Source: Agrobacterium rosae
GTDB lineage: Bacteria; Pseudomonadota; Alphaproteobacteria; Rhizobiales; Rhizobiaceae
DNA length: 64,000 nt
Direction of reading: 5' to 3'
Assembly (NCBI RefSeq): GCF_002915175.1
Contig: NZ_NXEJ01000006.1
Span: forward strand, 442,626 to 506,625
The position numbers were made by a program, and so were the translations under genes. Shown one piece after another: positions 61,651-64,000 of this stretch. The stretch's first letter is position 1. The number at the start of each line of letters is the position of its first letter. The notes beneath the pieces were generated by a model. That model was not told the origin of the DNA, ran no database searches, and worked only from the letters and a program-made list of their open reading frames with translations.

Positions 61651-64000
61651 TCACCCCTGCGCTTCCTCTGGCTTGGGCTGGGCGGTCAGTATCTTCTGGT
61701 AGAACAGGCCGATGCCGATCAGCACGACGCCAAGACCGATGAAGGACAAAGCGCGCAGCACCCCTTCCAGATTGCTCATATCAATGAGGAAAGCCTTGGC
61801 GACGGCCAGCAGAACCAGAGCCGCCGAGGCCAGCCGCAGGCTCTTGGCATTAAAGCGGGAGCCGAGAACGAGCAGCAGCACGCCGATAACCAGCCAGACG
61901 ACGGAATAGCTGTAGGTTTCGCCCTGAAGGAAGCCCTTCCAGTCCGCGATATTCTCGCCCTGCCAGAAGCGGCGCACCGACAGCGTTGCCCATGCGAAAC
62001 CAAGTGCTGCGCCGGAGAGAGCCAGCAGCGTAACATAGGCTACGGGGCGTTTGCCGCGCGCATACCAGGCCAGCCCGGCATAGGCGATGGCCGGGAGCAG
62101 ATAGCCGATCAGCAGCAGGTTGAGGAACGGCCACGGCCCGGTGCCTTCGCCGGTAAAGTAAGGGTTGAGCGCGAAGAAATGCGCGACCAGCACGTTGAAC
62201 ATGGCAATGACGCCCGCCAGCATGGAGCCATAACGGAAGATAGGGCTTGGGCTTTTCAAATCCAGCGTCATCAACACGCCGGACATTCCGATGGTCAGCA
62301 GCGTGTAGATGGACTGTTCGCCCAGCGTCGGCACCGAGTCGTTGAGAACGCCGCCATTCATGGCATGGCGCACGAGGATGGCGATGGCCAGCAGGCCCAT
62401 GAGGCTGGCAATGGCTTGCAGGAAGTTCTTTGCCCGCACGCCCGGCCAGTCGCGCAACAGCCATGCGGATACGATGGCGAGCAGCGCCGGAATGCCGTAA
62501 CCGGGCAACAGCGCGTTGAACACAGGCGTCGTGCCGAGGTTTTGCGGGCCGACGATGGTGGGCTCCCAGGCGATGCGGCCGAGAACGAAAAGGCAGGCCA
62601 GCGCCATGACCCATGGCAGCGCCGCCCAGGAGCGCTGGCGCGTGGCAAGCACATAGGCAAAGCCGATAACCGGAATGAGAATGGTCGTTGCAAGCCCTTC
62701 TGTCAGCGTATGGACGACGAAGGTGAAGGCCAGGAACGAGCCAAGCACCATGGCGTTGACAGGCGTGACGAAAGCGTCATCCCGTTTGCGGTCCAACCAG
62801 TAGGCGCTACCCAGCAGAACGAGGCCAACCGACAGGCCATAGGCGGCATGCAGCCAGTCGCGCGTCAGGTTGCCATATTGCACGAAACTGATGATGCCGA
62901 GACCGAGCGGGACAACCGAGCCAATAACGGCCCACAGGGTTCCAAAGGACGGGTCGTTTGACGTCTTGCTCCGGACGGCCTGCCAGGAAAACAGCAGGAA
63001 CACAATGCCCAATATCCGCGTGACCGGTCCCTGCACGGCAACCGCGTCAGCTGTGGAAAGCGCAGTCGTGGCATCACCCAGCACCGGAAGATAATTGATG
63101 CCGAAGCCGGCCAGGAGATTAGCGCAGCCAAGTGCCGCCAGCGACGCGAAGATGGCGGGCCAGATGGCATAGTTGCGGCCCGCGCCCAGCGCCGCCAGAC
63201 CGATAATGAGAACGGCCATCGCAAAGGCCGGATGCATCGTGATGGCAGTTTCAATGACCGAGAAAGCCAGCGCCGGGAGCACCACTGCCAGAGACAGGGT
63301 CACACCAAGGCTGGCCGGTGGACGGCCGAGCAATTCCGCAACGACAGGCAAATAGCTGTCCGAACGCGGCGTATAAATTGCCATGTCACGCGGTTGGCCG
63401 GGGTATTTTCCGGGCCAGATCCAGATCGAGCCGGCAATCATGGCCATCAGGCTGGCGACAACAGGTTCGGCCTCGATAATGGGCGCAAACACCATGTAGC
63501 CGATCGCCCACAGGCCCAGCCCGGCATTGGCGAGAGCGGGAACGACATGCCAACGCTGGCGTCGCGCTGCCCCTGCCGTGGCAAGCCATGAGACGGTAAG
63601 GAAGCCGAACAGCGCCCAGATATTGGGGCTTTCGGTGGAAATCAGCGCCGGCGTGACCATGGAGCCGAGAAGGCCGAGCCCGGCCAGCGCCTGTCCGTGC
63701 AGAAGTGACAGGGCAATGGTGGCGAAGCCGACAAGCGCCAGTATGACGAATGCCGTCGTCGGCCCGATATAGTCGTAAATGCCGTATGCCGCGTAGGTGA
63801 CACCGAACAAAGTCAGCGCGCCCGCTGCCGTCAGCACGCCGGGAATCATGGCATTGGAATAGGCGCTGGCAATGCCCGGCACAACCTTGCGGCGGATCGC
63901 CTCACCGGCGGCTGCCAGCAGAAGACCGAAGATGGCCGCCATGGAAAGCCGCACGGCGGGGCTCAGAAGACCGCTTTCGATGGAATATTTGACGAGGAAA
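61651..64000 (-). CDS. DUF2339 multi-pass membrane protein (5' end outside window)
   Basis: The reverse frame is open from the stop at 61651 to the window edge, giving about 782 residues with more than 20 predicted membrane helices. Before the first visible Met, the frame continues (FLVKYSIESGLLSPAVRLSM), the typical DUF2339 entry segment, so the true N-terminus lies upstream. Later marks are AALPLTWV-like helix pairs and the C-terminal helix ending FYQKILTAQ. DUF2339 proteins are large inner-membrane proteins of unknown function. The gene ends 53 bp before the HD gene starts. Confidence 0.9.
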   Translation of the reverse strand, partial: FLVKYSIESGLLSPAVRLSMAAIFGLLLAAAGEAIRRKVVPGIASAYSNAMIPGVLTAAGALTLFGVTYAAYGIYDYIGPTTAFVILALVGFATIALSLLHGQALAGLGLLGSMVTPALISTESPNIWALFGFLTVSWLATAGAARRQRWHVVPALANAGLGLWAIGYMVFAPIIEAEPVVASLMAMIAGSIWIWPGKYPGQPRDMAIYTPRSDSYLPVVAELLGRPPASLGVTLSLAVVLPALAFSVIETAITMHPAFAMAVLIIGLAALGAGRNYAIWPAIFASLAALGCANLLAGFGINYLPVLGDATTALSTADAVAVQGPVTRILGIVFLLFSWQAVRSKTSNDPSFGTLWAVIGSVVPLGLGIISFVQYGNLTRDWLHAAYGLSVGLVLLGSAYWLDRKRDDAFVTPVNAMVLGSFLAFTFVVHTLTEGLATTILIPVIGFAYVLATRQRSWAALPWVMALACLFVLGRIAWEPTIVGPQNLGTTPVFNALLPGYGIPALLAIVSAWLLRDWPGVRAKNFLQAIASLMGLLAIAILVRHAMNGGVLNDSVPTLGEQSIYTLLTIGMSGVLMTLDLKSPSPIFRYGSMLAGVIAMFNVLVAHFFALNPYFTGEGTGPWPFLNLLLIGYLLPAIAYAGLAWYARGKRPVAYVTLLALSGAALGFAWATLSVRRFWQGENIADWKGFLQGETYSYSVVWLVIGVLLLVLGSRFNAKSLRLASAALVLLAVAKAFLIDMSNLEGVLRALSFIGLGVVLIGIGLFYQKILTAQPKPEEAQG

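Noticed and set aside
61366..62961. 531-codon plus-strand frame opposite the HD and DUF2339 genes
   Set aside because: Composition (Arg, Gln, His, Ala rich) is typical of antisense frames in GC-rich DNA, and it crosses two real minus-strand genes.

Overview
This window looks like chromosomal DNA of a Rhizobiaceae alphaproteobacterium, most likely Agrobacterium or a close Rhizobium relative. The evidence is its GC-rich, densely packed coding with many GTG starts, two tandem Omp2b/RopA-type porins, an HWE histidine kinase, a 744-residue bifunctional Rsh, the order rpoZ-rsh-acpS-lepB-rnc-era-recO, an EcfG-type stress promoter and two RIME-like mosaic elements (10156-10338, 59896-60059). I see no phage, transposase, CRISPR array or large island. 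Most of the window is core genome with small accessory genes between.

1-12 kb: the end of an Hsp70-like gene; an AmpR-like LysR regulator divergent from a class D (OXA-type) beta-lactamase; a Ser/Thr/Pro/Ala-rich protein of unknown function beside a DUF3431-like protein; an atypical SDR; ETF-ubiquinone oxidoreductase followed by two acetyltransferases; a secreted pentapeptide-repeat protein; and a quinone-oxidoreductase-like gene divergent from an HxlR regulator. 12-24 kb: uppP, mgtE with a possible RBS-masking hairpin, a nested palindromic repeat, an MFS exporter, a YegS-like kinase, a class III aminotransferase coupled to an OsmC-like gene, a divergent GT2 glycosyltransferase / LPG-synthase-like membrane pair, a VapBC toxin-antitoxin pair with a clear operator, and AMP nucleosidase.

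24-38 kb (the most accessory part): a P-loop kinase, a GNAT enzyme, several small proteins, a secreted CE1-type esterase, a Tat-exported PhoX phosphatase preceded by a good Pho box, a small Sel1-like gene with a long leader, a cytosine-5 DNA methyltransferase followed at once by a GIY-YIG nuclease (a possible compact restriction-modification pair), a HisC-like aminotransferase, a PilZ-like protein, a ferredoxin reductase with an HpaI-type aldolase, a DUF883-like membrane protein under an EcfG promoter, and tRNA-Ser(GCU).

38-64 kb: tandem porins, a soluble lytic transglycosylase divergent from dapA-smpB, a signalling cluster (GAF-PAS-GAF-HWE kinase and a globin-coupled chemoreceptor), a NYN protein, then rpoZ, rsh, a 48-residue DUF3563-like gene, a DUF2062 gene, acpS, lepB, rnc, era, a Crp/Fnr regulator, a lone receiver protein and recO. 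The window closes with an MFS transporter, a second RIME, a MOSC (YcbX/mARC-like) protein, an HD phosphohydrolase and a truncated DUF2339 membrane protein.

No single locus is clearly a new biological system. The best candidates for follow-up are the methyltransferase/GIY-YIG pair, the AmpR/class D beta-lactamase pair and the low-complexity-protein/DUF3431 locus. All functions are read from sequence by eye; no searches were run.
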